Assembly (NCBI GenBank): GCA_963846925.1
Contig: CAWJXW010000004.1
Coordinates: 186,001 to 250,000 of the forward strand
Source: JAQBQB01 sp963846925
GTDB lineage: Bacteria > Gemmatimonadota > Gemmatimonadetes > Gemmatimonadales > Gemmatimonadaceae
Length of the DNA: 64,000 nucleotides
Reading direction: 5' to 3'
The translations under genes and the position numbers were made by a program. The notes beneath the pieces were generated by a model. It did not search any database. It saw nothing but the letters and a program-made list of their open reading frames with translations, and was not told where the DNA came from. Shown here piece by piece: positions 26,638 to 39,671 of the stretch (within the stretch, counting starts at the first letter, position 1; the number at the start of each line of letters is the position of its first letter).

Positions 26638-27991
26638 TCATTGGCCGGCTCCGTTCGAGCGTGCCGAAAGCGACACCACGCGTGCCTTCGAGGTGGTGAG
26701 GCTCGCGGTCACGTTGCGCGAATCGATGATGAGCGACGCGTTGTCCATCACCATCTGGTAGTCCACGCCGCGGTGGTCGGTGACGATGACGACGGCGTCC
26801 GCCGCCGCGACCCGGTCCTTCGTGAGGGCGACCCCTTTGCGGACGTGCCCGTCCTCCCGCACACTGTCGATGTGCGGGTCGTGAAACTCGACGGATGCGC
26901 CCTGCTCTTCGAGCAGGCGGATCACGTCGAGGGCCGGACTCTCGCGGACGTCGTCGATGTCTCGCTTGTACGCGACGCCCAGGACCAGGACGCGGCTGCC
27001 GTTGACCGGTTTGCGGTCCACATTGAGCGCCCTGCGAGACCTTCTCGACGACGAAGGCGGGCATCTGGCTGTTGATCTCGCTCGCCAGGTCGATGAAGCG
27101 CGTCTTGTAGTTCAGGGTGCGCATCTTCCACGCGAGATAGTGGGGATCGAGGGGGATGCAGTGTCCGCCGATCCCGGGCCCCGGCGTGAATTTCATGAAC
27201 CCGAACGGCTTCGTCGCCGCGGCCTCGATCACTTCCCAGACGTCGACGCCGAGCTTGTCGCACACGATGGCCATCTCGTTCACGAGGCCGATGTTCACCG
27301 AGCGGAAGGTGTTCTCGAGAAGCTTGGTGAGCTCCGCGGCCTCCGGCGACGACACGCGCACCGTGGTGTCGATGCAGCTCGTGTACAGCGCCATCGCGAG
27401 CTCGGTGCAGTTCGGCGTGATGCCCCCGACGACTTTGGGCGTGTTCTTCGTTTGGTAGACGGGGTTTCCGGGGTCCACCCGCTCCGGGCTGAACGCCACG
27501 AAGACGTCCTCGCCCACCACGAATCCCTTCGCCTCGAGCGCGGGCATGAGGATCTCACGCGTGGTGCCCGGATACGTCGTGCTCTCGAGCACGACGAGCG
27601 TTCCCTTTCGAGCCTGTCGCGTCGCCGTCTCGGCGGCGGAGATCACGTAGCTCATATCGGGATCGCGCGTCTTGCTCAGCGGCGTCGGAACCGCGATGGA
27701 GATCGCCTCCGTTTCGGCGAGGCGGGCCTCGTCGGTCGTCGCCTGGAATTTGCCGCTCTTGACGAGCGCCGCGACGTCCGCGGCGGCGACGTCCTGGATG
27801 TGCGACTCGCCGCGCATGAGCAGCGCGACGACTCGTTCGCTGACGTCGAACCCGACCACCCGAAAGCCTGCTTTCGCGAATTCGACCGCGAGCGGCAGAC
27901 CGACGTACCCGAGGCCGATCACGCCGACGACGGCGCTCCGATCCTCGATCTTCGCGAGAAGACGATCCTTCGTGGTCGACTCAGCGGCCAT
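26638..27991 (-). CDS. UDP-N-acetylglucosamine 6-dehydrogenase (WbpA-like), one frame break
   Basis: A nucleotide-sugar dehydrogenase of the WbpA/TviB type, oxidising C6 of UDP-GlcNAc to UDP-GlcNAcA. The NAD site is VIGLGYVGLPLAVEFAKAGF, and the active-site stretch GPGIGGHCIPLDPHYL is the variant of the N-acetylhexosamine enzymes. The frame breaks at the CCC run 27030-27032; removing one base gives VEKVSQALNVDRKPVNGSRV, which is the normal junction, followed by LVLGVAYKRDIDDVRESPAL. Repaired length is about 450 residues. Its start overlaps the WbpE-like gene by 11 bases. Confidence 0.88.
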
Positions 27992-29093
27992 AGAACTCTC
28001 TGATGGTGGCGATGACCTCGTCCTGCTGCGCGCGCGTCAACTCGGGATAGATCGGCAGCGACAGCACCTCGTTCGCGGCGCGCTCGGACTCCGGGCACGC
28101 GCCCTTCTTGTAGCCGAGGTACTCGAAGCACGGTTGCAGGTGGAGAGGCAGCGGGTAGTAGATCGCGTTGCCGATGCCGCGCTCCTTGAGAAAGCTCTGA
28201 AGCGCTTCCCGGCGGTCGGCGCGAATCGTGTACTGGTTGAAGATCGACTCGTTGGCGGGATCGACGATCGGCGTGACCACGCCGTCGATGCCGCGCAGCG
28301 TCTCGTCGTAGTACGCGGCGTTGTTGCGCCGCTTGGCGCTCCACGCCTCGAGGTGGGGCAGCTTGGCGCTCAGGATGGCCGCCTGGAGCGCGTCGAGGCG
28401 GCTGTTGAACCCGACCTCGTCGTGGAAATACATCTTCGCGCCGCCGTGCATGCGGAGACGCTTGAGACGCGAAGCGATCGCTTCGTCCTGCGTCACCATC
28501 ATTCCGCCGTCGCCGAACGCGCCGAGGTTCTTGGACGGGAAGAAGCTGAAGGTGCCGATGGTCGCGACCTCGCCGGCCATCCGCCATTCGCCGTCGATGG
28601 ACCGCCGCGCGCCAATGGTCTGCGCCGCGTCTTCGATGACCGGGACGCCCCGCATCGCCGTCATCACGCGTTCGATCGGCGCCATCTGACCGAACAGGTC
28701 GACCGGCATCACGGCCTTGGTGCGCGACGTGCGGGCGGCGGCCGCGGCTTCGGGCAGGATGTTGAACGTGTCGGGGTCGATGTCCACGAACACCGGCCGG
28801 CCGCCGGCGTTGTGAATCGTGCCCGCGGTGGCGAAAAAAGTGAACGGCGTGGTGATGACCTCGTCGCCCGGACCGACGTCCAGGGCGCGCAAGGCCAGCA
28901 GGAGCGCGTCGGTGCCGCTCGCGCATCCGACGGCGTACTTCGTGTGCGACAGGGCGGCAACCTCGCGCTCGAGTCGCTCGACCGGCGCGCCCAGAATGAA
29001 CAGCTGCGATTCGACGATGCCCGCGATCGCCTGGCTGATCTCGTCGCGAATCGTCTCGTGCTGCGCCCGCAAATCCAGCAGTGGAACCGGCAT
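27981..29093 (-). CDS. DegT/DnrJ/EryC1 aminotransferase (WbpE-like)
   Basis: A 370-residue PLP-dependent sugar aminotransferase. It shows the family start VPLLDLRAQHETIRDEI, cofactor-site residues CASGTDALLLALRALDVGPG, and the PLP lysine in SFFPSKNLGAFGDGG. In the WbpA-B-E-D pathway this enzyme aminates the C3 ketone made by the WbpB step. Flanking dehydrogenase, oxidoreductase and acetyltransferase genes make that the most likely role here (inference from context). Confidence 0.9.
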   Translation of the reverse strand: MPVPLLDLRAQHETIRDEISQAIAGIVESQLFILGAPVERLEREVAALSHTKYAVGCASGTDALLLALRALDVGPGDEVITTPFTFFATAGTIHNAGGRPVFVDIDPDTFNILPEAAAAARTSRTKAVMPVDLFGQMAPIERVMTAMRGVPVIEDAAQTIGARRSIDGEWRMAGEVATIGTFSFFPSKNLGAFGDGGMMVTQDEAIASRLKRLRMHGGAKMYFHDEVGFNSRLDALQAAILSAKLPHLEAWSAKRRNNAAYYDETLRGIDGVVTPIVDPANESIFNQYTIRADRREALQSFLKERGIGNAIYYPLPLHLQPCFEYLGYKKGACPESERAANEVLSLPIYPELTRAQQDEVIATIREFYGR

Positions 29094-29162
29094 GACTTCC
29101 AGCGTGAAGTGTTCGAAAGAATCAGGACCAGACTTGAAGGATCACGGGGGCGGCGGCCTCAG

Positions 29163-30239
29163 TCAACGAACGCCCGCGCTCTCGTCCCGTCGGGGGATCA
29201 GCACCTCGCGCATCATGCGGTCGGATTCGTAGATCCCCAGGATCAACTCGAGCGACTTGCGCCCCGCGCGTCCGTCCGTCTCCGGGCGCGCCTCGCCGCG
29301 CAGCACCGCGAGCACGTTGCGGTAGTATCCCTCGTGCCCGAAGCCGTACACGTTCGGCGGATTGGTGCTCGACGACTCGACGAGCTTGTCGTCGGGGTCG
29401 GCGTCGGCGAAGTCCCAGTGCTCGATCTTGTTCACGGCAGTGCCGCCGATCTTTACCGATCCGCGCTCGCCGAGGATCGTGATCGAACCCTCGAGGTTCC
29501 TCGGGTAGGTCAGCACGTTCACTTCGATGACACCAAGGGCGCCGGAGCGGAACTTGAGAATCGCGATGCCGGAGTCCTCGGCCTCGATCCGCCGCGCTTG
29601 CGTCGCCGTCTTCGCCATCACGCTCTCGACGGGGCCCACGAGCCACTGAATCAAGTCGACGTAGTGCGACGCCTGATTCATGATCGCGCCGCCGTCGAAC
29701 TCCCACGTGCCGCGCCATGGCTCGGCGTCGTAATACTCCTGCGGGCGCTGCCAGCGCACCGTCACGTTCGCGAGGTAGATGCGGCCGAAGCGCTCCTTGT
29801 CGATGGCGCGCTTGACCAACTGAATCGGCGGATTGAGGCGATTCTGCTTGACGACGAAGAGCTGGACGCCGGCCGCCTCGCAGGCGCGCATCAGGCTGTC
29901 GGCCTGCGCGAGCGACAGCGCCATCGGCTTCTCGCTCACCACGTGCTTGCCGGCGCGCGCCACGACCGCGCCCTGCGCGGCGTGCAAGCCGGACGGGGTG
30001 CAGATCGACACGAGGTCGATCTCGGGCCCGGACGTCTTCAGCATTTCGTCGAGCGTTCTGTACCACGGGACGCCTAGCGCTTCCCCGGCGCTTTGCGCGC
30101 GCGCGGCGTCGATGTCGCACACGGCGGTCACCGACAGGCCGTCGACCTTCTTCAGCGCCTCGAAGTGGGTCTTGCTGATGCGGCCGCATCCGACCAACGC
30201 GACGCGGAAAGATCGTGCAGACAGGTCGTCTTCGGTCAT
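29163..30239 (-). CDS. Gfo/Idh/MocA oxidoreductase (WbpB-like)
   Basis: A 358-residue NAD-dependent sugar oxidoreductase. The N-terminal Rossmann motif is VALVGCGRISKTHFEAL, and the family EKP motif is VVSEKPMALSLAQADSL. In the known WbpA-B-E-D route it oxidises C3 of UDP-GlcNAcA. The start at 30239 overlaps the acetyltransferase stop as ATGA and lacks the odd Arg-rich extension of longer readings. 69 bases separate it from the aminotransferase. Confidence 0.88.
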   Translation of the reverse strand: MTEDDLSARSFRVALVGCGRISKTHFEALKKVDGLSVTAVCDIDAARAQSAGEALGVPWYRTLDEMLKTSGPEIDLVSICTPSGLHAAQGAVVARAGKHVVSEKPMALSLAQADSLMRACEAAGVQLFVVKQNRLNPPIQLVKRAIDKERFGRIYLANVTVRWQRPQEYYDAEPWRGTWEFDGGAIMNQASHYVDLIQWLVGPVESVMAKTATQARRIEAEDSGIAILKFRSGALGVIEVNVLTYPRNLEGSITILGERGSVKIGGTAVNKIEHWDFADADPDDKLVESSSTNPPNVYGFGHEGYYRNVLAVLRGEARPETDGRAGRKSLELILGIYESDRMMREVLIPRRDESAGVR

Positions 30240-30861
30240 TTGCGGGCCTCCGCCCCTCCCCTTCCCTCGGATCCCACCGGTGTTCCTCGGGCGATCTCGC
30301 GGATGCCGCCGTCGCCGACTCGTTCGTACGTCGTCCCGCACGCCGCGCAACGGCCCTCGCCGCGGTCGGAGAGCCGCTCGCCGCACTGGCACATCCAGCC
30401 GATGCGCCGGGCCGGCACGCCGGCCATGAGCGCGTACGGCTGCACGTCCTTCGTCACGACGGCACCGGCTCCGACGAACGCGTACTCGCCGAGCGTGACG
30501 CCGCAGACGATCGTCGCGTTGGCGCCGATCGACGCGCCGCGGCGTACGAGCGTACGCCGATATTCGTCGCGCCGCGGCACATGGCTCCGCGGATTCATCA
30601 CGTTCGTGAACACCATCGACGGGCCGCAGAACACGTCGTCCTCCAACTCCACGCCCTCGTAGATCGACACGTTGTTCTGGATCTTGCAGTTTCGTCCCAA
30701 TCGCGTCCCGTTCATCACGACGACATTCTGGCCCAGGCTGCAGCGTTCGCCGATCACCGCGCCGGGCATGACGTGACAGAAGTGCCAGATCTTGGTCCCG
30801 GCGCCGACGACCGCCCCTTGGTCCACGTAGGCCGACTCGTGGATGAAAACCCCTTCACCGA

Positions 30862-30865
<4 letters not shown>
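30236..30865 (-). CDS. Left-handed beta-helix N-acetyltransferase (WbpD-like) with zinc ribbon
   Basis: A 209-residue hexapeptide-repeat acetyltransferase. Repeats run from HESAYVDQGAVVGAGTKIWH to TLGEYAFVGAGAVVTKDVQP, typical of WbpD/WlbB, which acetylates the 3-amino group of UDP-GlcNAc3NA. A C-terminal tail holds CxC and CxxC pairs (MCQCGERL, RCAACG) forming a zinc ribbon. GTG at 30865 overlaps the carB TGA as GTGA and fixes the start. Longer readings intrude into carB. Confidence 0.86.
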
Positions 30866-34114
<3,249 letters not shown>

Positions 34115-34131
<17 letters not shown>

Positions 34132-35104
34132 GTGCGGTGACCGGGGCGGAGCCGTGAGTGCGGAGCAAGTCGTCGATGATGTCGAGGTGCGTCTTGCGGG
34201 GCGCCCAGCCGGTCTCGCGCGCCAGCTTCGCAGGCGAACCGATGAGCGTCGGGATGTCGGTTGCGCGCACGAGCGCGGCGTCAGTCGAAATGTCGGCGCG
34301 CACGCCCGCTCGGTGCAAGACGTCGGTGGCCAGTTGCCGCGCCGTCACGCCGCGTCCGCTCGCCACGTTGTACGCCTCGCCCGGCCGTCCGCGCTCGGCG
34401 AGCGACAGGTAGGCGTCGACGACGTCATCCACGTGCACGTAGTCGCGCGTCACGTCGTTTCCCAACGCGAGGCGAGGCGCGGCGCCGGCGGCGATGTCGC
34501 GCACGCGTGCGACGAGCGACGGAAGCAGATATTGCGCGCCGTGGCCGATCCCGGAGTGGTTGAAGCTTCGCACGCAAACGACTCGGACGCCGGTCGCGCG
34601 AAAGATCTGCAACGCGATCGTCTCCTGCGCCGCCTTCGACGCGCCGTACGTGCTGACGGGCCGCTGCTCGGCTGATTCGTCGAGCGGCATCTCGGACTCG
34701 TCGTGCCGTCCGTACTGAACTCCGCTGCCGACGATCAGCACCACGGGGTCCAGGGTGCCCGCCGCGCGCCGACGTGCCACCGACGAGAGCAGGCGCACCG
34801 CGCCGAGCGCGTTCACGTCGTAGGCAGCCGTGGGCGTCCGATCCGCGTCCGGCGGAAAGCTCACGCCGGCCAGGTGAAACACGACGTCCGGTTTGCTCGC
34901 CTCGATCGCGGCGTCCAGCGCATCGCCGTCGAGAACGTCGGCCGCGAACCAGCGCGTCGCCCCGCGCTCGTCGGCCGTGAGAATCGGCGGCCCGGCGAAG
35001 GCGTCACCAAGCCCCGCGAGGTCGACGCCGTCGCCGCGCCGCAAGAGCGATCGTGCCAGCCACTGACCGACGAACCCGGCCCCGCCGGTCAGCAGTGCTC
35101 TCAT
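34115..35104 (-). CDS. GDP-4-keto-6-deoxymannose reductase-like (Rmd)
   Basis: A 329-residue short-chain epimerase/reductase. The NAD(P) site is ALLTGGAGFVGQWLARSLL, the active-site motif is VSTYGASKAAQE, and VRSFNHSGIGHGAQYLLPSL is like GDP-4-keto-6-deoxy-D-mannose reductases making GDP-D-rhamnose. It begins directly after the gmd stop with no gap, and Gmd makes the substrate that Rmd uses. A GDP-fucose synthase or another epimerase is the alternative. Confidence 0.8.
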
Positions 35105-36070
<966 letters not shown>

Positions 36071-36132
36071 GTGGGACGCGTGCGGGGACGCAGTGCGGAG
36101 ACGGGGTGCGGAGAACTGGGACGAGTGCGGCG
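36071..36132 (+). repeat. Degenerate GTGCGG-type tandem repeat upstream of gmd
   Basis: Four GTGCGG cores recur with a 12-20 base spacing (units like GACGCAGTGCGGA and GACGGGGTGCGGA) directly before the gmd start. The 11-mer GTGCGGGGACG at 36080-36090 also occurs at 51405-51415 within the E2 gene's linker. Confidence 0.6.
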
Positions 36133-36149
36133 ACGGAACGCGCCGCACT
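36124..36149 (-). other. Hairpin, 9-base arms, in the gmd upstream region
   Basis: AGTGCGGCG (36124-36132) pairs perfectly with CGCCGCACT (36141-36149) around an 8-base loop. The left arm is the last unit of the GTGCGG repeat. No T run follows, so it is not a simple terminator; it would sit in the 5' leader of a gmd transcript if transcription began upstream. Confidence 0.5.
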
Positions 36150-36165
36150 GCCAAGTCGAATATCT

Positions 36166-36194
36166 AAAAAAGGGGAGCTTCGAAAGCTCCCCTT
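36166..36194 (-). terminator. Rho-independent terminator after rpmB
   Basis: AAGGGGAGCTT (36170-36180) and AAGCTCCCCTT (36184-36194) form a perfect 11-base stem with a 3-base loop. On the minus strand it ends in six T residues (36171-36166). It lies about 32 bases past the rpmB stop and ends the ribosomal-protein transcript before gmd. Confidence 0.9.
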
Positions 36195-36225
36195 CTTGCT
36201 GCCGGTGCGGTGTCGGGACATCGAG

Positions 36226-36444
36226 TTAGGCAACGGCCTGTCCGCGAGGCGCCCGTTTGATCTTGCCGGCGGCCAGGCACCGCGTGCAGACCTTCACCTT
36301 CTGAATCTTGCCGTCGACCATCGTGCGGACGACCTGCAGGTTCGGCTTCCACGTGCGGCGCGTCTTGTTGTTGGCGTGCGACACGTTGTTGCCGAACGCG
36401 ACGCCCTTGCCGCAGGTGAAGCACTTGTGGCGTTGAATGGCCAT
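36226..36444 (-). CDS. rpmB: 50S ribosomal protein L28
   Basis: A 72-residue L28, recognised by KCFTCGKGVAFGNNVSHANN and TRRTWKPNLQ, with a second Cys pair in VCTRCLAAGK, so this is a zinc-binding (C+) form. It follows rplQ by 4 bases and is last before the terminator. rpmB more often travels with rpmG, so its attachment to the alpha operon is unusual. Confidence 0.95.
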   Translation of the reverse strand: MAIQRHKCFTCGKGVAFGNNVSHANNKTRRTWKPNLQVVRTMVDGKIQKVKVCTRCLAAGKIKRAPRGQAVA

Positions 36445-36448
36445 TGGT

Positions 36449-36817
36449 CTAGCTCTCCTTCGCGGCCGGCATGAGCTCGATGCGCGCCATCTCGGCGCCG
36501 TCGCCCTTGCGGTGACCGGTCTTCAGAATGCGCGTATAGCCGCCCTTCCGCTTCGCGAACGCCGGGCCGACTTCCTGGAAAAGCTTGTCGGCCGTAGCGC
36601 GCTTGTGGATGTGGCGGACGGCGAGTCGGCGGTCGTGCAGGGTGCCCGACCGCGCCTTGGTGATGAGCTTCTCGACGAACGGGCGTAGCTCCTTCGCCTT
36701 TGCCTCGGTCGTCTCGATCGCGCCGTGCTCGATGAGCGACGACGCGAGGTTTCGCAGAAGCGCGAGCTTCTGTTCGCTGGTTCGGCGAAGCTGTCGCCCC
36801 GCTTTGCGGTGCCGCAT
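36449..36817 (-). CDS. rplQ: 50S ribosomal protein L17
   Basis: A 122-residue L17 starting MRHRKAGRQLRRTSEQKLAL, with the expected RHIHKRATADKLF segment and the C-terminal GYTRILKTGHRKGDGAEMAR. It follows rpoA by 5 bases, the standard rpoA-rplQ order. Confidence 0.97.
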   Translation of the reverse strand: MRHRKAGRQLRRTSEQKLALLRNLASSLIEHGAIETTEAKAKELRPFVEKLITKARSGTLHDRRLAVRHIHKRATADKLFQEVGPAFAKRKGGYTRILKTGHRKGDGAEMARIELMPAAKES

Positions 36818-36822
36818 TGCTC

Positions 36823-37896
36823 TTACTCCTCCATGTCGTCGGGCGCGGCGGCGGCGGCGCGGCTCGGCGGCGTGCCCTGATCCAGCACGCGGACGCTGCC
36901 GTCACCACCCTCCTCGAACCGCATCCCGAAATTCAGGCTCTCACGCTCGAGCAGATCGGCGATCTCCTGGAGCGACTTTTTGCCAAAGTTCTTGACCTGC
37001 AGGATCTGGCTCTCCGTCTGGCGGACCAGATCGCCGAGCGTCCGGATGTTCGAGTTCTTGAGCGAGTTCACCGAGCGGACCGACAGCTCGAGGTCATCGA
37101 TCGCCGTGCGGAGCAGGCCGCCGAGTCGCGCACCGTCGCCCGAGGCCGAGTCGCCATCGAAGCCGATCGGGGCGAGTGAGTGGGTGCCGAAATCGGCGAA
37201 GTACTGGAAGTGCGTCTGCGCCAGCGCGGCGGCGTAGCTGACCGCCTCTTCCGGCGAGATCGTGCCGTTGGTCTCGACCGTGAGCACGAGGCGGTCGTAG
37301 TCCGTGCGCTGGCCGACGCGCGTCTCGGCGACGGTGAAGTTGGCGCGGCGAACCGGATTGTAGATCGAGTCGATGCGGACGAGGTCGACGGGGAGACCGC
37401 GGTCGACGGGGTGTTGGTCGGCCTCGATGTAGCCGCGTCCCTTGTTGACGTACAGGTCGACGTTGAGGTCGCGGTCGTCCTGGAGCGTGAACAGGTGGTG
37501 CGCGGGCTCGATGATGCGAGCGCCGCCGGACGCACTGATGTCGCCCGCGGTGACGGGGCCGGCCTCGGTGCGCGTGATGTGCAGAACGACTTCCTCGACG
37601 TCGTCGGCCAGGATCAGCGTCAACGATTTGAGGTTGGCGATGATCTGGTGGACGTCCTCGACGACACCCGGGATGGTTTGGTGCTCGTGCACCACGCCGT
37701 CGATCCGGAACGCCCAGACAGCAGAGCCGCGGAGCGACGAGAGCAGCATGCGGCGCATCGAGTTGCCGAGCGTGTGGCCGAACCCGCGCTCCAGCGGCTG
37801 GAGACGGAACTCGGCGACGTTCGGGTTGTCGTCGCGCTTGGTGGACTCAACGAGCTGCGGGCGAACGAGCCCGCGGAGATCAATCGTGTTAGGCAT
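36823..37896 (-). CDS. rpoA: RNA polymerase alpha subunit
   Basis: A 357-residue alpha subunit. The N-terminal dimerisation/assembly domain contains PLERGFGHTLGNSMRRMLLS, and the C-terminal DNA- and activator-binding domain contains the helix-hairpin-helix LGDLVRQTESQILQVKNFGK. It is slightly longer than the E. coli protein (329) because of an Ala-rich tail. A 143-base structured gap separates it from rpsD. Confidence 0.97.
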   Translation of the reverse strand: MPNTIDLRGLVRPQLVESTKRDDNPNVAEFRLQPLERGFGHTLGNSMRRMLLSSLRGSAVWAFRIDGVVHEHQTIPGVVEDVHQIIANLKSLTLILADDVEEVVLHITRTEAGPVTAGDISASGGARIIEPAHHLFTLQDDRDLNVDLYVNKGRGYIEADQHPVDRGLPVDLVRIDSIYNPVRRANFTVAETRVGQRTDYDRLVLTVETNGTISPEEAVSYAAALAQTHFQYFADFGTHSLAPIGFDGDSASGDGARLGGLLRTAIDDLELSVRSVNSLKNSNIRTLGDLVRQTESQILQVKNFGKKSLQEIADLLERESLNFGMRFEEGGDGSVRVLDQGTPPSRAAAAAPDDMEE

Positions 37897-38042
37897 GTGA
37901 TGACATTCCTGAGGTCTTGCCGGTTGCCCGGCATCGCTCTGCCCCGCCCCTTACGCGCGGCAGACTCGAGGGGGAGTAAGGGTCCCGACCGATGCTGCGG
38001 TACTGACCTACTCGTAACAGCGCGCGGCGCGCGCTCAGGTCA
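37897..38042 (-). promoter_or_regulatory. Structured leader between rpsD and rpoA
   Basis: In mRNA sense two stem groups are visible. The first pairs TGACCT (starting at the rpsD stop) with AGGTCA, with a GCGCGC-rich inner stem. The second is nested: GCATCG with CGATGC outside and CCCTTAC (minus strand of 37976-37982) with GTAAGGG (minus strand of 37948-37954) inside. In E. coli, S4 represses this operon through a structured leader; S4 control here is only a hypothesis. The rest of the operon has gaps of at most 56 bases, so this gap is exceptional. Confidence 0.45.
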
Positions 38043-38675
38043 CTTCGAGTAGAGCTCGACGACCAGTTGCTCCTGCGCCGCGATGGGGATGCTCGGGCGC
38101 TGCGGGCGCTCCAACATCCGACCGCTGAACGTGTCGCGGTCGACCGCGAGCCACGACAGCGACGGCGCGCGCGACGACTGCTCCATCGACTGAAGCACCG
38201 GAACGATTTCGCGCGACTTCTGGCGAATGCGCACTTCCTGTCCCGGGGCGACGGCAAAGCTGGGGATGTCCACCGTCTTGCCGTTGACTTCGATGTGGCG
38301 GTGGCGAATGAGCTGACGCGCACCTTTACGGCTCGCGGCGAAACCCATGCGGTAGATCATGTTATCGAGCCGACTCTCGAGTGCCGCGAGAAGGTTGTGG
38401 CCCGTGATCCCCGGAAGCGTCGTGACCTTGTCGAACGTATTGCGGAACTGTTGTTCACTCAGCCCATAAATGCGCTTGATCTTCTGCTTCTCGCGCAACT
38501 GCTTCGAGTATTCCGACGACTTGCGGCGGCGCGCCGTGCTCTGGCCGTGCTGGCCAGGCGCATACGGACGGCGCTCGACCGGGCACTTCTCCGTGTAGCA
38601 CTTGGCGCCCTTGAGGAAGAGCTTGGTGCCCTCCCGGCGGCACTGCTTGCAGCTTGACCCCGTGTAGCGACCCAT
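38040..38675 (-). CDS. rpsD: 30S ribosomal protein S4
   Basis: A 211-residue primary 16S rRNA-binding protein. The N-terminus carries four cysteines (CKQCRREG, CYTEKCPVERRPYAPGQHG), a zinc-binding form, and the S4 RNA-binding fold shows LESRLDNMIYRMGFAASRKG and GARQLIRHRHIEVNGKTVDI. It follows rpsK by 3 bases. Confidence 0.97.
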   Translation of the reverse strand: MGRYTGSSCKQCRREGTKLFLKGAKCYTEKCPVERRPYAPGQHGQSTARRRKSSEYSKQLREKQKIKRIYGLSEQQFRNTFDKVTTLPGITGHNLLAALESRLDNMIYRMGFAASRKGARQLIRHRHIEVNGKTVDIPSFAVAPGQEVRIRQKSREIVPVLQSMEQSSRAPSLSWLAVDRDTFSGRMLERPQRPSIPIAAQEQLVVELYSK

Positions 38676-38678
38676 GGC

Positions 38679-39056
38679 TCAGACTCTCCGGCGCTTCGGA
38701 GGACGGCAGCCGTTGTGCGGGATCGGCGTCACGTCCTTGATCGACTTCACTTGGAGGCCGGCGGTCGCCAACGCCTGAATCGCCGACTCGCGACCGGAGC
38801 CCGGTCCCTGCACGCGAACGTGGACTCGCTTGACGCCGGCAGTGAGCGCTTCGCGCGCGGCCTGCTCAGCCGCGACCGTCGCGGCGAAGGGCGTGCTCTT
38901 CTTGGAGCCCTTGAAGCCCGCCTTGCCCGAGGACCCCCACGACACGGTGTTCCCGTGCGAGTCGGTGATCGTGATGGTCGTGTTGTTGAAGGTCGCGCTG
39001 ACGTGCGCGATCCCCTCGGCCTCCACCACCCGCTTTGCCTTCTTCCCAGTCGCCAT
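38679..39056 (-). CDS. rpsK: 30S ribosomal protein S11
   Basis: A 125-residue S11 with the family blocks AHVSATFNNTTITITDSHGN, SSGKAGFKGSKKSTPFAA and the terminal DVTPIPHNGCRPPKRRRV. It lies 56 bases after rpsM in the standard order. Confidence 0.97.
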   Translation of the reverse strand: MATGKKAKRVVEAEGIAHVSATFNNTTITITDSHGNTVSWGSSGKAGFKGSKKSTPFAATVAAEQAAREALTAGVKRVHVRVQGPGSGRESAIQALATAGLQVKSIKDVTPIPHNGCRPPKRRRV

Positions 39057-39112
39057 ACGAAATGAGTTCTCTCTCTACGTGGTCGCGCGAACTACGTGAT
39101 GAGTCGCGAGAA

Positions 39113-39490
39113 TTACTTGGTGACCTTCTTCTTGCCGGCAATCGCGCGGCGCGGACCCTTCTTCGTGCGCGCGTTGGTGTGCGTTCGCTGTCCGCGCACC
39201 GGCAGTCCCTTGCGGTGCCGGATGCCGCGGTACGAGCCAATGTCCATCAACCGCTTGATGTTCATCGCGACTTCGGTGCGGAGCGCGCCTTCGACCTTGT
39301 ACTCGCGCTCGATCGCGCCGCGGATCTTGTTCACGTCCGCGTCGGTGAGATCGCGCACGCGAAGCGCCGCATCGACGCCGCTCTTCTTGATGATCTCGGC
39401 GGCGTTCTTCCGACCGATGCCGTAGATGTACGTGAGACCGATCTCGACCTTTTTGTCGCGAGGGAGATCGACGCCAGCAATACGAGCCAT
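39113..39490 (-). CDS. rpsM: 30S ribosomal protein S13
   Basis: A 125-residue S13 starting MARIAGVDLPRDKKVEIGLT, with YIYGIGRKNAAEIIKKSGVD and the C-terminal RHRKGLPVRGQRTHTNARTK. It follows rpmJ by 2 bases. Confidence 0.97.
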   Translation of the reverse strand: MARIAGVDLPRDKKVEIGLTYIYGIGRKNAAEIIKKSGVDAALRVRDLTDADVNKIRGAIEREYKVEGALRTEVAMNIKRLMDIGSYRGIRHRKGLPVRGQRTHTNARTKKGPRRAIAGKKKVTK

Positions 39491-39492
39491 GA

Positions 39493-39609
39493 TTAGCCCT
39501 GACGCTGCTTATGCTTGGGGTTGCGCTTGCAGATGATGCGAGTCACGCCGTTTCGCTTGACGACTTTGCAGTGCTCACAGATCGGCTTCACGCTGGTGCG
39601 AACTTTCAC
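39493..39609 (-). CDS. rpmJ: 50S ribosomal protein L36
   Basis: A 38-residue L36 reading VKVRTSVKPICEHCKVV and then RNGVTRIICKRNPKHKQRQG. The Cys/His zinc ligands are present (C+ form). The start is GTG at 39609, preceded at 5 bases by GGAG. The gene is first in the alpha ribosomal operon here; infA, secY and map, which usually precede it, are absent from this side. Confidence 0.95.
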   Translation of the reverse strand: MKVRTSVKPICEHCKVVKRNGVTRIICKRNPKHKQRQG

Positions 39610-39618
39610 GGACGCTCC

Positions 39619-39645
39619 AAAAAACGACGCACGACTCGTGCGTCG
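39619..39645 (-). terminator. Terminator-like hairpin just upstream of rpmJ (candidate attenuator)
   Basis: CGACGCAC and GTGCGTCG (39625-39645) form a stem of 8 bases, extendable to 10 with a tighter loop. On the minus strand six T residues follow at once (39624-39619). The T run ends about 9 bases before the rpmJ start codon, and the ribosome site GGAG comes next. It has the form of an intrinsic terminator lying between the likely promoter and the first gene. Confidence 0.65.
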
Positions 39646-39671
39646 AGATAGACGTTTCTGGACAGACCTTA

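Noticed and set aside
26627..27021. Out-of-frame C-terminal tail of the WbpA-like gene as a separate variant end
   Set aside because: The alternate frame continues the conserved dehydrogenase C-terminal domain perfectly after one base is removed, so the in-line tail is nonsense.
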